From NCBI GenBank assembly GCA_023442525.1, contig JAEZZA010000006.1:1-64000 (forward strand): DNA of 64,000 bases, read 5' to 3'. The position numbers and the translations under genes are program-made. Origin of the DNA: Bacteroidota bacterium (GTDB taxonomy: Bacteria > Bacteroidota > Bacteroidia > Bacteroidales > UBA10428). The notes below the pieces were generated by a model. It saw only the letters and a list, made by a program, of their open reading frames with translations. It ran no database searches and was not told the origin of the DNA. Positions 63,474 to 64,000 of this stretch are shown piece after piece (the first letter of the stretch is position 1; every line of letters starts with the position of its first letter).

Positions 63474-64000
63474 ATGCGACCAATATGGACCGGATCAATA
63501 GGTTTCGGGCTTGTCAATATACCTGTCAAGTTATACACTGCCGTGGAATCGAAAAAACTTGAGCTTGATATGCTCGACAAATCGGATCTTTCCAATATCA
63601 AGTATTTACGGGTTAATGAAAAAACAGGAAAAGAGGTCAAGTGGGAAAACATTGTCAAAGGTTATATGTACGATGACAAATATGTAGTTCTCGAGGATGA
63701 AGATTTTGAGGCAGCCAATGCGAAAAAGAACAAGATGATTGAGATTACCGATTTCGTAAAGGTTGAAGAAATCGACCAGATATACTACGAAAATGCATAT
63801 TTTCTTGAACCCGACAAGTCGGGTAAGAAGGCTTATCTGCTGTTAAAGGAAGCATTGGCTCAGACCGGTAAAGCAGGTGTGGCCACCTTTGTAATGCGAA
63901 ACAAAGAGAACCTTGCACTTTTGCGTCCTAAAGATACTCTGATCATGCTGCATCGACTTCATTTTGCAAATGAAATCAGGAAGCCCAATGAATTGGATTT
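63474..64000 (+). CDS. ku: Ku protein, NHEJ (partial, runs off the window)
   Basis: The first 175 codons of a bacterial Ku, which binds DNA double-strand ends and recruits LigD for non-homologous end joining. The N-terminus MRPIWTGSIGFGLVNIPVKLYTA is diagnostic, followed by KSDLSNIKYLRVNEKTGKEV, the YEVLED-like DKYVVLEDEDFEAAN and IDQIYYENAYFLEPD, then ALAQTGKAGVATFVMR. Reading continues to the last base. It is divergent from the NdvB-like gene. A ligD-type gene would be expected beyond the edge. Confidence 0.95.
   Translation, partial: MRPIWTGSIGFGLVNIPVKLYTAVESKKLELDMLDKSDLSNIKYLRVNEKTGKEVKWENIVKGYMYDDKYVVLEDEDFEAANAKKNKMIEITDFVKVEEIDQIYYENAYFLEPDKSGKKAYLLLKEALAQTGKAGVATFVMRNKENLALLRPKDTLIMLHRLHFANEIRKPNELD

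Overview
The window reads as chromosomal DNA of an anaerobic or facultative member of the Bacteroidetes, probably Bacteroidales/Marinilabiliales-like. This is inferred from several things. The primary sigma factor is short (287 aa). Rho carries a long Q/P-rich insert. Many genes have a TAnnTTTG-type -7 box and no clear Shine-Dalgarno sequence. There is a giant pyruvate:ferredoxin oxidoreductase, and the tmRNA tag (GEANYALAA) has the Bacteroidetes form. No prophage, insertion sequence, CRISPR array or rRNA was seen.

Layout. 1-4634: a tight minus-strand operon for GDP-D-glycero-D-manno-heptose (gmhA, hddA and a three-domain HddC-GmhB-kinase fusion) plus a family 2 glycosyltransferase, preceded at the window edge by a 9-bp tandem repeat. 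4742-16693: housekeeping and envelope genes: TPR protein, NUDIX, miaA, a UMF1-type transporter, an AsmA-like/GT51 glycan polymerase, a YD-type surface protein, a YciO/Sua5 protein, ComEC, a DHOD-like flavoprotein, def and yqgF. 16808-29012: central metabolism and expression: nifJ, rho, rpoD, rpe, tmRNA, gnd, pdxB and a Gfo/Idh/MocA oxidoreductase. Here rpe, gnd and pdxB link the pentose phosphate pathway to vitamin B6 synthesis. 29167-36719: secreted and envelope proteins (ankyrin/beta-barrel, LysM/periplasmic-binding, SMR exporter, glycosyltransferase, GH16 lipoprotein).

36720-37533 is an 814-bp non-coding island and the most unusual part of the window. A perfect 33-bp inverted repeat flanks it. 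Inside are a candidate orphan TPP riboswitch with its own terminator (minus strand), a tRNA-Ser(CGA) with a clear promoter, and, fused to the tRNA 3' end, a 142-bp element that folds as an almost perfect four-way junction (21-bp closing stem and three perfect hairpins).

37534-48511 is a signalling block: a REC-GAF-histidine kinase, an Rcp1-like regulator, a large membrane GAF/PAS kinase, an OmpR-type regulator, an ECF sigma factor, a divergent Fe/Mn-SOD-like protein, a membrane kinase, a lone receiver and an NtrC-type sigma-54 activator. 48746-63244 holds a DUF748 protein and a carbohydrate cluster (glf, glycosyltransferase, RmlD-like, GH1-like) that ends nose to nose with a 2868-aa NdvB/Cgs-type cyclic beta-glucan synthase. 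The window closes inside a Ku (NHEJ) gene.
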